From: Chitinivorax sp. B
GTDB taxonomy: Bacteria > Pseudomonadota > Gammaproteobacteria > Burkholderiales > SCOH01
Assembly: GCF_005503445.1 (NCBI RefSeq)
Contig: NZ_SCOH01000017.1
Location: 41,358-105,357 of the forward strand
Direction of reading: 5' to 3'
DNA: 64,000 nt
The notes beneath the pieces were generated by a model. That model saw only the letters and a list, made by a program, of their open reading frames with translations. It was not told the DNA's origin and made no database searches. This document shows, piece by piece, positions 44,634 to 54,609 of this stretch (positions are counted from its first letter, which is position 1; each line of letters opens with the position of its first letter). A program made the translations under genes and the position numbers.

Positions 44634-46640
44634 TTAGCTGTGTGAAGGCGCCCGACTCAGCAATTGTCCGTGTTCCCGATACAACAGACTCAGGTATCGT
44701 TCATATTGTTTCAGCACATCGGCAATAATCTCTTGCCGCCGCAGAAAGCGGATGTCGTAGCCTTCCCGGCCATCGGCGAAGAAGGTTTGCGGTAGGTACT
44801 GCAATGGCTGTGAATCCCCCGGTAGATTGGTGGCAGACAGCACAAATGCAGGAACTGCATTTGCCACGCATTTCACGCCGTAAACGAAATCTCGTAGTGC
44901 TTGTTGTTGTACCCGCAACTGAATCTTGCCGTCTGGCTCATGAATTACACTGGCCTCCACCCCGCCTGCGGCTAGTTCTGCGACCACTGCCAGCAACGCT
45001 GGTCTGACTTCGTCAGAAATAAACGCCTGGATTTCGGTCGCTGATGATTGGTGCAGCAATTGAGCCAAGCGCATGCGCCAGTGTTGACCTGTCCAGAAGG
45101 TGGTGGCTGGTGCGAGCGGCTGTCGTTGATGCAACCGGTCAGCCTGCAAGCCGCGCAACAATCCGTAACCTAGCAACAACATGATGGCCGCGAAAGGCAA
45201 TGCACTGATCAAGGTCATTGCTTGCAGCGCTTTCAGCCCACCGGTAGCCAGCAGCACCGCGGCAGTTACCCCCAGCAGGGCTGCCCAGAACAGGCGTTGC
45301 CAAATGGGTGAATCGGGTGCGCCACGGCTGGCAATGCTATCCACCACCATAGCGCCGGAATCGGCAGAAGTAATGAAAAAGGTGGCGATCAGCAAGATCG
45401 CTATGCCAGAACTGGCATTGGGGAATGGCAGGTAATCAAGAAGGCGGAACAGTAACGCATCCACATTGCCGGCCGCTGCAGTCAATGAGCCGGCTGCCTG
45501 ATGCATGTCCAGCCAGATGGCACTGTTGCCGAATACCGTCATCCAGAGCAGGTTGAACAAGGTGGGCACGATCAGGACCCCGACAATGAACTCACGAATG
45601 GTGCGACCACGCGAAATGCGGGCGATGAACAGGCCGACAAATGGCGACCATGAGACCCACCAAGCCCAATATAGCAGGGTCCATCCACCAAACCAGCTTT
45701 GCTGATCGGGACCGCCATAACTGAAGGTGCGAAACGTCAACGTGACCATGCCAGAAACATATTGACCGATATTGTCGCTGAAGGCACCAAGTAGATGGCG
45801 AGTCGGGCCGGCACATAGGACAAACAGGAGCAGCGTGATTGCCAGCATCAGGTTCAGCTCACTCAGGCGGCGTACACCTTTGTCCAGCCCAGTTGCTGCA
45901 GAAAAACCAGCCAGCATCATGACTACTGCAATCAGGCCGATTTGAAAGGGAAGTGAAGTGGTATCCCAGCCTGTCAGGTCACCCAATCCGGCTGATAGCT
46001 GCAGGACGCCATAGCCCAGCGTCGTTGCAATGCCAAATACGGTGCAGACCAGTGCGAAGACATCGACAGCGTGTCCGATTGGACCATGAATTCGGTCGCC
46101 CAGTAGCGGGTAAAGGCCAGAACGCAAGGTCAGTGGTAACTGATAACGAAACCCGAAGTAGGCAAGCACCAATCCCACCAGTCCATAAATGGCCCAGGCA
46201 TGCAGACCCCAATGATGAAAGGTGGTCTGCAGGGCGACCTGGGCCGCTTCAGCAGGTGTTGCCGTAGAGACGGGGGGCGACAGATAGTGCTGTAACGGTT
46301 CGGCTACCCCGAAGTACATCAATCCGATGCCCATGCCGGCAGCAAACAGCATGGCCAGCCACGATGTCAGACTGAATGCTGGTTGTGCATCGTCTGGCCC
46401 CAGTTTGATATCACCAAAGCGACTGACAGCGATGCCCAGCAGGCCAATCAAGAAGGCGGCGACTGCCAGGGTGTAAAACCAACCGAACTGAGTTGTGATG
46501 ATCTGCTGTGCGTGACCAAAGAACTGTTCAGCAGTACCGGGTGATGCAATGGACCAGATCAGCATCCCGCAAATCAGCATCAGGCTGGGAATGAAAACTG
46601 GCATTGCCAGGGTGGACCGGAATGGATGGCGTGAATCCAT
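44634..46640 (-). CDS. BCCT family choline/glycine betaine transporter (BetT-like)
   Basis: A 668-residue transporter with about 12 membrane segments. Family signatures: MGIGLMYFGVAEPLQHYLSPP, YFGFRYQLPLTLRSGLYPLLGDR, WTLLYWAWWVSWSPFVGLFIARISRGRTIREF and ITSADSGAMVVDSIAS. A cytoplasmic C-terminal extension of about 150 residues is as in osmoregulated BetT proteins. The minus-strand ATG at 46640 is preceded by AAAGGG. No bet genes are adjacent, so whether choline, betaine or carnitine is the substrate is open. Confidence 0.93.
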   Translation of the reverse strand: MDSRHPFRSTLAMPVFIPSLMLICGMLIWSIASPGTAEQFFGHAQQIITTQFGWFYTLAVAAFLIGLLGIAVSRFGDIKLGPDDAQPAFSLTSWLAMLFAAGMGIGLMYFGVAEPLQHYLSPPVSTATPAEAAQVALQTTFHHWGLHAWAIYGLVGLVLAYFGFRYQLPLTLRSGLYPLLGDRIHGPIGHAVDVFALVCTVFGIATTLGYGVLQLSAGLGDLTGWDTTSLPFQIGLIAVVMMLAGFSAATGLDKGVRRLSELNLMLAITLLLFVLCAGPTRHLLGAFSDNIGQYVSGMVTLTFRTFSYGGPDQQSWFGGWTLLYWAWWVSWSPFVGLFIARISRGRTIREFIVGVLIVPTLFNLLWMTVFGNSAIWLDMHQAAGSLTAAAGNVDALLFRLLDYLPFPNASSGIAILLIATFFITSADSGAMVVDSIASRGAPDSPIWQRLFWAALLGVTAAVLLATGGLKALQAMTLISALPFAAIMLLLGYGLLRGLQADRLHQRQPLAPATTFWTGQHWRMRLAQLLHQSSATEIQAFISDEVRPALLAVVAELAAGGVEASVIHEPDGKIQLRVQQQALRDFVYGVKCVANAVPAFVLSATNLPGDSQPLQYLPQTFFADGREGYDIRFLRRQEIIADVLKQYERYLSLLYREHGQLLSRAPSHS

Positions 46641-47202
46641 GCTTTCCCTTTCATTGGAAAGGACGCCTCACCATAAACAAAGAAGAAACAGGGCGGGTCA
46701 CACTGCCAGACGGTATCGCTTGGCAGGCAGGCCATCGAGGCGCCCAAAGGTTATGCAGGAAGTAACGACACGAGCCGGGCGCGATGTACGTGGCGAAGCA
46801 CGTAGCAAGTACCGGAAAGATAGCTTAGGTGAACATGAGTAGGCCCGAAAAACGGGCACTGACAGATGGCACCATGCCGAAACGCGAAATGCAAATTTAT
46901 CAGAATATGCAGATAATGTAAATAATTAATAATTGTTAATTATACTGATTTTATTGTTTAAATTTAATTTAAAATCATTGTATTGTTATTGTTTTATCTC
47001 AATAGTTTATGTGCGGTTTGTGAGGTCTTTCTTGTGGGGTTGGGTCGATAATCTCAATCAAGTGAGTTGCCTGAAAAATCATATATGGTGGACGTCTCTG
47101 TAAGAACGGGATGTCGGGTATCTTGGCTGGAAAGCATCTGGCCGGATGCTTGATGAATCTTCATGTGCATCCGACGCAGCATGTTTGCCTGTGTGCGAAG
47201 TA
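46641..47202. other. Intergenic region, AT-rich in the middle
   Basis: About 560 bp between two minus-strand genes. It contains the likely promoter region for the BCCT gene on its left. A strikingly AT-rich block lies around 46890-47010. No supported gene; a forward frame crossing 46549-46842 is a shadow. Confidence 0.55.
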
Positions 47203-47943
47203 TTAGCGACGTATTCTCGATGTTTGTAACAAGCCGAGCCCAAGTAGTGTCAAGATGTCTGTCGCAGGCACGGGTACATTGACTGGGCGCTGGGGTAATG
47301 TCATATGCACTTGGGCAGCGTAACCCAGTCGCATGCCGCTGTTTTGGTCTTCAGACCAGGAATATGACCCGCCCTGGACATAGCGTTGCTGCGGTCCTTC
47401 CCAGCAGTAGAAATCCGACGCACTATCGCCAATACCATACAGGCCCCACATATTCCCGCCTTGGTCGCAGTCGGGGTCGCCACTGGCTTCCAGGTAAAAT
47501 GCGTTTGAGGCGGTGATCATTGTTCTGGCGGAGAAATCCAAATCCACGTAAACCTCAACAGACAGTGAAAGTTGACGTGGGGTCGTGTACATGGAGCCCG
47601 ATTTACTGATGATTCCAAGATCAAGTGCGGTCCCGTTCCATTTTGCTGTGAAATCCACATTGTCAATTGACTTGTTGAAATCGAAATGCTGGGTAGCTGG
47701 GTTTGAAAGATTGGCACTGAATACTGTGCCATTATCAAACAGGGTGGCGCGGATCTGTACCTTGCTTATTTGAGCCCACGGAATGGTGCCATCATTTGGA
47801 TCAAGGTCAGTCAAATTAATGGATGGGCTGAATGTGTTTGTTGTTTGAAATCGTAGTTGCCAAGGATTGGTTGTGCTTGGCATGGCATGGATTTGACTAC
47901 TTGCTAAAAGTAACAGGCCACTTACAACCCATAATGTTTTCAC
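47203..47943 (-). CDS. Exported protein with PEP-CTERM-like C terminus
   Basis: A 246-residue protein starting at GTG 47943, preceded by AAAGGA. Signal peptide VKTLWVVSGLLLLASSQIHA; body rich in Thr, Ser, Asn and Asp with TDLDPNDGTIPWAQISKVQIRATLF and a Cys pair (DPDCDQ, DFYCWE). The end VPVPATDILTLLGLGLLQTSRIRR has motif, hydrophobic helix and basic tail as in PEP-CTERM proteins, but Val replaces the usual Glu (VPEPAT). It would be sorted by an exosortase encoded elsewhere if the variant is accepted. An open frame upstream to 48201 has no start signals. Confidence 0.75.
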   Translation of the reverse strand: MKTLWVVSGLLLLASSQIHAMPSTTNPWQLRFQTTNTFSPSINLTDLDPNDGTIPWAQISKVQIRATLFDNGTVFSANLSNPATQHFDFNKSIDNVDFTAKWNGTALDLGIISKSGSMYTTPRQLSLSVEVYVDLDFSARTMITASNAFYLEASGDPDCDQGGNMWGLYGIGDSASDFYCWEGPQQRYVQGGSYSWSEDQNSGMRLGYAAQVHMTLPQRPVNVPVPATDILTLLGLGLLQTSRIRR

Positions 47944-48534
47944 TATTGATCCTTTGGTTTGAGAGACGTAAATGGGTAACCCGCAATTGTCGTGCCAGAA
48001 ACGAAAGGGATTGTTTGCCAAGTCTAAACTTCCGCGCCGAGCTATACATATGGACTTTGCTGTAAAAGTAAGCGGCTCCGCCAAACGGGGGGTGTGTTGT
48101 TTGGGCAGGGCTGGCAAAAGGCAATTGTCAAGATTGATGTGGTTAAGATTAGTTAATGTTGCGTTGACCCTCCGGCAATGCGACCACCGGCATACTGCCA
48201 ACCATCAACTCTTTCATGGGCGACCGAGTTGACGCTGTGCGACACCGAGGAGCGGGCCGCACAGCTGTGAATTTAACCGTTAGTCGCCTTGGTGCGATTA
48301 CGGTTTCAGTTTGTCGGAGTCAAGAGCGAGGTCCGATATTTGCTTGGGTGTCTGGGAAGCCAGCACCCATTTTTTCATCCGTTTTCTCGTTGGCTGTGAG
48401 CCCAATGTATTGACGGCCATTGCAGCATTAGCTATTGCATAAAACAATACTCTGCTGGAACAATCTCCCATGGCAGCGCGCAGACAATGATCTGGCGCTT
48501 TGCCGCCCGATTGTGGTTCAAGAGATGGTTGTAC
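47944..48534. other. Intergenic region without recognised gene
   Basis: About 590 bp between the divergent PEP-CTERM-like gene and the small exported protein gene. Short frames on both strands lack ribosome sites and recognisable content. It presumably carries promoters for both flanking genes, but no clear boxes were found. Confidence 0.5.
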
Positions 48535-48978
48535 ATGAACGTAAAAAAACATCTGATTCTTCTGATGATGAGCTGTTGCGGCCTGGTTTGGGCTGATCAA
48601 CCTCCGCCGCCCGATGAAGGGGGGCAGCGCACCCAGATCCGGGCGGCACAGCTGTATGGCTGGCGCCCAATCGACGGTGAGCATCTGCTATTGTGGACTG
48701 GCAAGGAAGAGGTCTGGCGGCTGTCTGTTGCACCTTCATGTCCATCCCTGAATCGTGCGCGCAATATCGTGGTCACGGCAGATCGTCGTCATATCAAGGT
48801 GGGTCGTGATCGAGTTCAGATTGATGATCAGGAATGCCTGATCCGTGAGTTGGCATTTCCAGAAGTGCCGGACAACAAGAAGCGCCCAGTCCCGAAAAAG
48901 GGTTACGTGGCGACTTTGTCGGTTGTCGAATCCGTGCCGGAGACCAAACCGACACCTACACAGAAGGGGCCAAAGTAA
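48535..48978 (+). CDS. Small exported protein, DUF6491-like
   Basis: A 147-residue protein. The ATG at 48535 places a signal peptide (HLILLMMSCCGLVWA) correctly; an upstream in-frame start does not. Body: LLLWTGKEEVWRLSVAPSCPSLNRARNIVVTADRRHIKVGRDRVQIDDQECLIRELAF, a pattern with two conserved cysteines matching DUF6491. C-terminal tail is Lys/Pro-rich. It ends 3 bp before the response regulator gene, so it is likely co-transcribed with it and may be part of its signalling output. Function unknown. Confidence 0.75.
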   Translation: MNVKKHLILLMMSCCGLVWADQPPPPDEGGQRTQIRAAQLYGWRPIDGEHLLLWTGKEEVWRLSVAPSCPSLNRARNIVVTADRRHIKVGRDRVQIDDQECLIRELAFPEVPDNKKRPVPKKGYVATLSVVESVPETKPTPTQKGPK

Positions 48979-48981
48979 GTC

Positions 48982-49668
48982 ATGCGGCTCTTGCTGGTCG
49001 AAGATCAAGCCGATACGGCGGAATTTGTCCTGAAAGCCCTGCGCGAAGCGGGTCATGCGGCAGATTGTGCACGAGACGGCAAGGAAGGCTTGTTCCTGGC
49101 CACTACCGAACCTTACGATGCGATCATTCTCGACCGCATGCTTCCCAAGGTGGATGGCCTGACTGTATTGCGTACCCTGCGTGCATCGGGTATTGCGGTG
49201 CCAGTGCTCATCTTGTCCGCATTGGGCGAGCTGGATGATCGTGTGGAAGGGCTGCGAGCCGGCAGTGACGACTATCTGGTCAAACCATTCTCTACTATCG
49301 AACTCTTGGCCAGGTTGGATGCGATTACCCGTCGCCAATCGCCAACCGGCGAACCTGACAATCACATGCTGCGGGTAGCTGACCTGGAATTGAACCGCTT
49401 ATCTCGAGTGGTCAAACGGGGTAGTCGCACCATCGAACTGCAGCAACGCGAATATCAGCTGCTGGAGTATCTGATGCGCCATGCGGGGCAGGTTGTGACC
49501 CGCACCATGTTGTTGGAATCTGTCTGGGATTACCATTTCGACCCCGGCACCAATGTCATCGATGTTCATGTCAGCAAACTGCGCGCCAAGATTGATCACC
49601 CAGGTCAACCTGCCTTGTTGCATACTGTACGGGGTGCCGGTTATCGACTGGCTGCTGGCGTTAGCTGA
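48982..49668 (+). CDS. OmpR-family response regulator
   Basis: A 228-residue regulator: receiver domain with acidic pocket ED at 7-8, phospho-acceptor Asp51 (IILDRMLP) and Lys in YLVKPFS, and a winged-helix DNA-binding domain (LQQREYQLLEYLMRHAGQVVTRTMLLESVWDYHFDPGTNVIDVHVSKLRAKID). Its kinase is the next gene. Resembles the QseB/PmrA/CusR group; the cus operon lies about 2 kb downstream, so copper control is possible but not shown. Confidence 0.93.
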   Translation: MRLLLVEDQADTAEFVLKALREAGHAADCARDGKEGLFLATTEPYDAIILDRMLPKVDGLTVLRTLRASGIAVPVLILSALGELDDRVEGLRAGSDDYLVKPFSTIELLARLDAITRRQSPTGEPDNHMLRVADLELNRLSRVVKRGSRTIELQQREYQLLEYLMRHAGQVVTRTMLLESVWDYHFDPGTNVIDVHVSKLRAKIDHPGQPALLHTVRGAGYRLAAGVS

Positions 49669-49716
49669 TCAGCTTGCCCCGCCTGCCCACGGGGTTTCAT
49701 TTTCATTGCCCTCACC

Positions 49717-51057
49717 ATGCGCATCAATCCATTCACACGTTTTGTGATTCTGCTGCCGACTTGCCTGTTGCTGGGCGTTACCTTGTTTGCCAGTGTCAGC
49801 TATCGTGAAACGCGCAATGCCATGATTGCTGAGTTCCAGGCTGCTTTGCGTGAAGAAATCACGGCATTGGAAACCATCTACCAACAGCAAGGACACAAGG
49901 CACTGATTGAGGTGGTAACCGCGCGTGCCAAAGCCAATGTCGGTGAGTCGCCCAATGAAACGGTAGCTGTCTATTTGCTGACTGATGCCAAAGGCAAGAA
50001 GTTGGCCGGTAACCTGGTTGCGTGGCCAGATACTGTACAAGCCCAGGACGAAAGCTCATTGCAGTTTGTCGATCCAATTACGGGTGATACGGTTGTTGCC
50101 GTGGTGTTTCTGCTTTATGCGGATCAACGCCTGTTGGTTGGTAGGCGCGCTTTGTTTGAACATGTAGGCCGCCACCTTTGGGAAAATTATGCTTTGCTGG
50201 TGACGGCTGTGTTGCTGGTATCGCTGATCAGCGGCTGGGCTTTTACCAGTGGGTTACGCCAACGATTGGGACGGATCAGTGCCACAGCCGAGCGGATTCG
50301 GCATGGTCACATGAATGAGCGTATTCCAGAGTCGCGTAGCGAGGACGAGATCGAACGTTTGGTACGCCAGCTCAATCGCATGCTGGATCAGGTCGAAAGC
50401 CTGATGCTTCATGCTCGTACTACATCCAGCGCCATTGCGCATGATCTGCGTCATCCAATCAGTCGACTGCGTAATGAGCTGGAACTGTTGGCAGACGAGG
50501 CCGGGGACACCCCCATGCGTGATCGGATCGAAGCACTGCAAAATAATATTGATCATATCCTGCGGGTATTTCAGGCAGTATTACGCTTGGGTCGCCTGGA
50601 GGCTGGTGCCTATACCCTACAAGTTGAAGAAACCGATCTGGCAGAGCTGGTCAGTGATGCGGTATCGCTCTACGAACCCATGGCTGAAGCACAGGGTAGG
50701 ATATTGCAGTTACAAGGTGTTGCGGGCGTGACGGCGATCGATCGCGAATTGGTATTTCAAGCTGTTGCCAATTTGATTGAAAATGCCCTGACATATGGTG
50801 AAGAAGGGATTGAGGTTAGTGTCGCACACCATACCATCAGCGTGCGGGATCACGGCCCCGGCATTCCGGAGGCAGAGCGTGAACGCGTATTGCAGCCCTT
50901 TGTACGCTTGGATGACAGTCGTAGTATCTCTGGTAGCGGGCTCGGGCTAAGCCTCGTTCGAGCGATTGTGGAATCACATGGGGGGGAATTGACCCTGGAG
51001 GATGCGCAACCAGGCTTGCGGGTGATACTGACCTTCCCAACTACTGTCAATAGCTGA
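49717..51057 (+). CDS. Sensor histidine kinase
   Basis: A 446-residue membrane kinase paired with the preceding regulator. Membrane segments at about residues 8-28 (FVILLPTCLLLGVTLFASV) and 158-176 (YALLVTAVLLVSLISGWAF) enclose a periplasmic sensor of about 125 residues without Cys/His clusters. HAMP follows, then HisKA with His242 (SSAIAHDLRHPISRLRNELE) and HATPase with N box (LIENALTYG), G1 (VRDHGPGIP) and G2 (GSGLGLSLVRAI). The sensed signal is unknown; no obvious metal-ligand clusters in the sensor. Confidence 0.93.
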   Translation: MRINPFTRFVILLPTCLLLGVTLFASVSYRETRNAMIAEFQAALREEITALETIYQQQGHKALIEVVTARAKANVGESPNETVAVYLLTDAKGKKLAGNLVAWPDTVQAQDESSLQFVDPITGDTVVAVVFLLYADQRLLVGRRALFEHVGRHLWENYALLVTAVLLVSLISGWAFTSGLRQRLGRISATAERIRHGHMNERIPESRSEDEIERLVRQLNRMLDQVESLMLHARTTSSAIAHDLRHPISRLRNELELLADEAGDTPMRDRIEALQNNIDHILRVFQAVLRLGRLEAGAYTLQVEETDLAELVSDAVSLYEPMAEAQGRILQLQGVAGVTAIDRELVFQAVANLIENALTYGEEGIEVSVAHHTISVRDHGPGIPEAERERVLQPFVRLDDSRSISGSGLGLSLVRAIVESHGGELTLEDAQPGLRVILTFPTTVNS

Positions 51058-51446
51058 TGGGGGTAGGTTGCTTACTCGGCGAAGTCGTTATATACACAAA
51101 GTATATGGACGTTCCCCGGTTATTTGTTGTTGAGCAGGACTGTGTGTGGTGACATGATAAGCCCATGGAAGGGTGGCTTGGCGGGTGTCCTTTGTCGATT
51201 TACGGTGCTTGGGATGCCTGAAATCGTACAGGGTCGATGTAAGCAGTTTGTCACTTTCGCGACTAAGAACCGATAACAAAGCCCAGCGAAGTGGTTCTGG
51301 TTAGGCGTGCAAACAAAGGCGGTACGAGCGTACGACGAGTTTGCACAACAACACCAGAAGGGTTTTGTTAGCGGCGCTAAGCAAAAAACATGCTGGGTTT
51401 TGTCACCATCCAGCTTGGAATCCCTCTATCCATCACGCACACTGAC
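51058..51446. other. Intergenic region holding repeat copy 2
   Basis: About 390 bp between the kinase gene and the small exported protein gene of the cus cluster. The inverted copy of the 119-bp element occupies 51263-51381; nothing else is recognised. The element lies only 65 bases before the next start and could carry or block a promoter. Confidence 0.55.
51263..51381 (-). repeat. 119-bp palindromic intergenic element, copy 2 (inverted)
   Basis: Same element as 34438-34556 but in opposite orientation: CCCAGCGAAGTGGTTCTGG near its left side is the reverse complement of the right arm of copy 1, and the right side carries CACCAGAAGGGTTTTGTTAGCG. It is more diverged at its left end (CTAAGAACCGATAACAAAG). 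The length is identical. Confidence 0.88.
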
Positions 51447-51797
51447 ATGTACACGATTGTTCGCTTTTTTCTGCTGGTCGTTTTGACTATTAGTCTGCCG
51501 TTTGCCGGCAGGGCAGATGCACGCGCGGTGACAGATGCATGTCCGATGTTATCGATGGGTGCACCAGTGCAGTTGGATGCCGGCCAGGCAAGTTGTTGCA
51601 ACGATCTGGCTACTGCGCAAAAAACTGGCCATCCTTGTAAGGTTGGACAGGATTGCAAAGCAGGTAGTGCCACCCAAGCCATTGAGCTGATGACTGGCTC
51701 GCCCGTTCTTGGTTCGACCCCGTTGGTTCAAACCCTCTCTCATCCTTTATCGTCGGCTGATCTGGCCGGTTGTTGGCGTCCTCCGCGTTCTCTCTGA
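51447..51797 (+). CDS. Small Cys-rich exported protein at the head of the cus cluster
   Basis: A 116-residue protein; the ATG at 51447 places a signal peptide at the N terminus (FFLLVVLTISLPFAGRADA). Mature part has DACPMLSMG, ASCCNDLATAQKTGHPCKVGQDCKAG and the C-terminal AGCWRPPRSL. The Cys-pair and WRPP tail recur in small proteins next to copper or other heavy-metal efflux genes. Metal binding in the periplasm is inferred. It precedes cusC by 86 bp in the same direction. Confidence 0.7.
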   Translation: MYTIVRFFLLVVLTISLPFAGRADARAVTDACPMLSMGAPVQLDAGQASCCNDLATAQKTGHPCKVGQDCKAGSATQAIELMTGSPVLGSTPLVQTLSHPLSSADLAGCWRPPRSL

Positions 51798-51883
51798 TCG
51801 TATCAAACCACTGATTCTTCGCCCAGGCGAAGGGTTCTGTCATGCGTGCTTGTCGCACGCATGGGTAACGATCGGAGTCATCC

Positions 51884-53116
51884 ATGTTTTCCCGTTCTAT
51901 ATGGCCAATTCTTTGCGGATTGGCTGGGCTCGCACACGCCGAGCCATTGACCTTCCAGGCTGCCCTTGGATTGGCTGAACAACAATCGCCGGCATTGGCA
52001 GCCCGATACGCCCGCATTCGGGCGATGCAGTCACAAGTGATCAGTGCGGATGCCTTACCTGATCCCAAGCTGATCGTGGGTATCGACAATCTTCCCATCT
52101 CCGGTGCCGATGCATGGCGGTTGAATCGCGATTTCATGACCATGCAGAAAATTGGGGTGATGCAAGAAGTCCCCAATGCGGACAAACGCCGGGCACGCGC
52201 CGCCATGGCAACTGCCGATGTTGCGCTGACTCTGGCCGAAAGCCGAGTTGAGCAGCAAAAGGTACGCATTGCCACGGCACGGGCGTGGCTGACGCGGTAC
52301 TACCTTGAACAACGTCAGGCCCTGTTTACCGAATTACGGCAAGAGAACACCTTGTTGACTGAGGCGGTCCATACGCAAATTGCAGCGGGTCGCGGCGGGA
52401 TCGCCGATGCAGTGGCGCCCCAACTAGAGGCCGCACAACTGGCGGATCAAGCGGAGCTGTTGCAGCGCGATGTCGCCAAGGCAACGGCCGAACTCCGCCG
52501 CTGGCTCGGTACTGCGGCTGATGAGTCGTTAGCGGGCACTCCACCCGTGCTGCCTATCGACCCCTTGCATTTTCGGCAACAGTTGCATGCTCACCCCGAT
52601 TTGCAGGTGTTCGAGCCGGCTCGCCAAAAAGCCTTGGCAGAAGTACGTGAAACGCGCGCCACCAAACAGTCCGATTGGGGTGTGGAATTCGCTTATCAGC
52701 GGCGGGGCCCGCAGTTCGGGGACATGATCTCGTTGCAGGTCAGCTTTGACTTACCTCTGTTCAGTAAGACACGTCAGGATCCGCGCATTGCAGCCAAAGC
52801 TCAGCAAGTCACCCAACTGGATGGCGAGCGGGAAGCCATGCTACGCAGTCATCGTACCGACCTGGACAATGATCTGGCTGACTATGCCAGCGTGAATCGT
52901 CAATTGGTGCGAGCCCAACAGACCTTTTTACCATTGGCCCAGCAAAAGGTCGACCTGCAACTCGCCAGCTATCGGGCTGGCAAGGCCGAGCTGAGCAATG
53001 TGCTGACGGCGCGGCGCGAGTTGACTGAACAGCGGATGAAGGTGATTGAGCTGATACTGCAACAGCAGCTGGTGGCCAGCAAACTCTATTTCAGCTATGG
53101 GGAGGGCGCACCATGA
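51884..53116 (+). CDS. cusC: TolC-family outer-membrane channel of a copper efflux system (CusC/CzcC type)
   Basis: A 410-residue outer-membrane efflux protein with signal peptide (SIWPILCGLAGLAHA), two coiled-coil repeats (LAEQQSPALAARYARIRAMQSQV, then MRSHRTDLDNDLADYASVNRQL-type) and the beta-barrel segments between. It forms the outer exit duct of the RND pump encoded by the next two genes. Overlaps cusB by 4 bp. Whether CusC or CzcC fits best depends on the metal; the partner CusB supports Cu/Ag. Confidence 0.88.
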   Translation: MFSRSIWPILCGLAGLAHAEPLTFQAALGLAEQQSPALAARYARIRAMQSQVISADALPDPKLIVGIDNLPISGADAWRLNRDFMTMQKIGVMQEVPNADKRRARAAMATADVALTLAESRVEQQKVRIATARAWLTRYYLEQRQALFTELRQENTLLTEAVHTQIAAGRGGIADAVAPQLEAAQLADQAELLQRDVAKATAELRRWLGTAADESLAGTPPVLPIDPLHFRQQLHAHPDLQVFEPARQKALAEVRETRATKQSDWGVEFAYQRRGPQFGDMISLQVSFDLPLFSKTRQDPRIAAKAQQVTQLDGEREAMLRSHRTDLDNDLADYASVNRQLVRAQQTFLPLAQQKVDLQLASYRAGKAELSNVLTARRELTEQRMKVIELILQQQLVASKLYFSYGEGAP

Positions 53117-54609
53117 ACAACAAGCTCATACAGATAGCCCTACTGATGACTGTGATCTGTGCCGCGGGCGGTACTGGTTACTGGTTGGCCCAAAGCCAAG
53201 CCAGAGATAGGGTGGGGGGAGGCAAGTCGCCGACCGAAACAGCAACACAAGGGCAAGATCGCCCAGTACGTTACTGGTATGACCCAATGGTGCCAAACCA
53301 GCATTTCGACAAACCGGGTAAATCCCCGTTCATGGATATGCAATTGGTGCCGAAATATGCCGACGAAGGCGGCGAGGCTGCCACCGTCAAGGTAGATGCC
53401 CGAATCATGCAGAACCTGGGTATACGGCTGGCCAAAGTGGAGCGTACCCAGCTGGCACCGTCGATCGATGTGGCAGCCAGCGTGGCCTTCAATGACCGGG
53501 ATGTGGCCATGGTGCAAGCGCGTAGTAACGGCTTTGTCGAACGCGTGTATGGGCGGGCTCCGGGTGATGTGGTCGTGGCTGGCGCCCCGTTGGCTGATGT
53601 GCTGATACCCGAATGGACTGCTGCACAAACTGAGTTCCTGGCGTTGGCACGCTATGGCGACAAGGCCTTGGTGGAGGCAGCCCGTCAGCGGCTGCGCTTG
53701 ACAGGGATGCCCGCTGGTCTGATCGCGCAAGTTGAACGTTCCGGACAGGTTCATGCGGTCACTACCCTGAGCACACCGATTGACGGGGTGATTCAAACGC
53801 TGGAAGTACGGGCGGGCATGACACTGAATGCCGGGATGACCCTGGCCAAAGTCAACGGGTTGTCTTCGGTTTGGGTAGAAGCTGCTGTACCGGAGATACT
53901 GGCGGGTCAGCTTCAGGTGGGTCAGGTCGCAGACGTGCAATTGACGGCCTACCCTGGCGAAAGGGTGCAAGGCAAGGTCATTGCAATCTTGCCGGAAGTC
54001 AATATTGATAACCGTACACTGCGAGTGCGGGTCGAATTGGCCAACCCAAAGACACGTTTCAAGCCAGGTATGTATGCCCAGTTACGCTTGGCTGCGGGCG
54101 CTGGCCAAGCGACGTTGCTGGTGCCCTCGGAAGCGGTGATCCGTACCGGTTTGCGCAATGTGGTGATGACCGCATTGGATGGTGGCCGTTTCCAACCGGT
54201 TGAGGTTGAGTTGGGACGCGAAATCGGTGGCAAGACCGAGGTGCTGCAAGGCTTGCAGGAAGGACAGCAAGTGGTGGCTTCAGGCCAATTCTTGATCGAT
54301 TCGGAAGCGAGCTTGAGTGGTGTCATGGCTCGTCTGAGCAAGGCGGACGATGAGAGTAGGTCAGTGCCAGTCGATCAGCCACGTCACCATGGTATCGGCC
54401 GGATCGAGGCCTTGTCGGACAAGGAAATCACGTTGTCCCATGAAGCGATTCCATCCGTAGGCTGGGGGGCCATGACCATGCCGTTCAAGCTGGTCAAGCC
54501 TGGCCTGGCACAGGGGCTCAAGGTTGGTGATCGGGTCAAGTTCGATTTCACAGCACAGGATGATCGCTTTGTCATTCAGCAATTCAGCCAACCGGGAGCG
54601 CAGCCATGA
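53113..54609 (+). CDS. cusB: CusB periplasmic adaptor fused to a CusF-like domain
   Basis: A 498-residue membrane fusion protein. After one N-terminal membrane anchor, residues about 55-80 ([19 protein letters not shown], then [13 protein letters not shown]) match the Met-based metal site of E. coli CusB. The adaptor core follows. The last about 75 residues ([47 protein letters not shown]) are a CusF-like domain with the Trp and Met residues that bind Cu(I)/Ag(I). The fusion replaces a separate CusF. It overlaps both neighbours by 4 bp. Confidence 0.93.
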   Translation: MNNKLIQIALLMTVICAAGGTGYWLAQSQARDRVGGGKSPTETATQGQDRPVRYWYDPMVPNQHFDKPGKSPFMDMQLVPKYADEGGEAATVKVDARIMQNLGIRLAKVERTQLAPSIDVAASVAFNDRDVAMVQARSNGFVERVYGRAPGDVVVAGAPLADVLIPEWTAAQTEFLALARYGDKALVEAARQRLRLTGMPAGLIAQVERSGQVHAVTTLSTPIDGVIQTLEVRAGMTLNAGMTLAKVNGLSSVWVEAAVPEILAGQLQVGQVADVQLTAYPGERVQGKVIAILPEVNIDNRTLRVRVELANPKTRFKPGMYAQLRLAAGAGQATLLVPSEAVIRTGLRNVVMTALDGGRFQPVEVELGREIGGKTEVLQGLQEGQQVVASGQFLIDSEASLSGVMARLSKADDESRSVPVDQPRHHGIGRIEALSDKEITLSHEAIPSVGWGAMTMPFKLVKPGLAQGLKVGDRVKFDFTAQDDRFVIQQFSQPGAQP

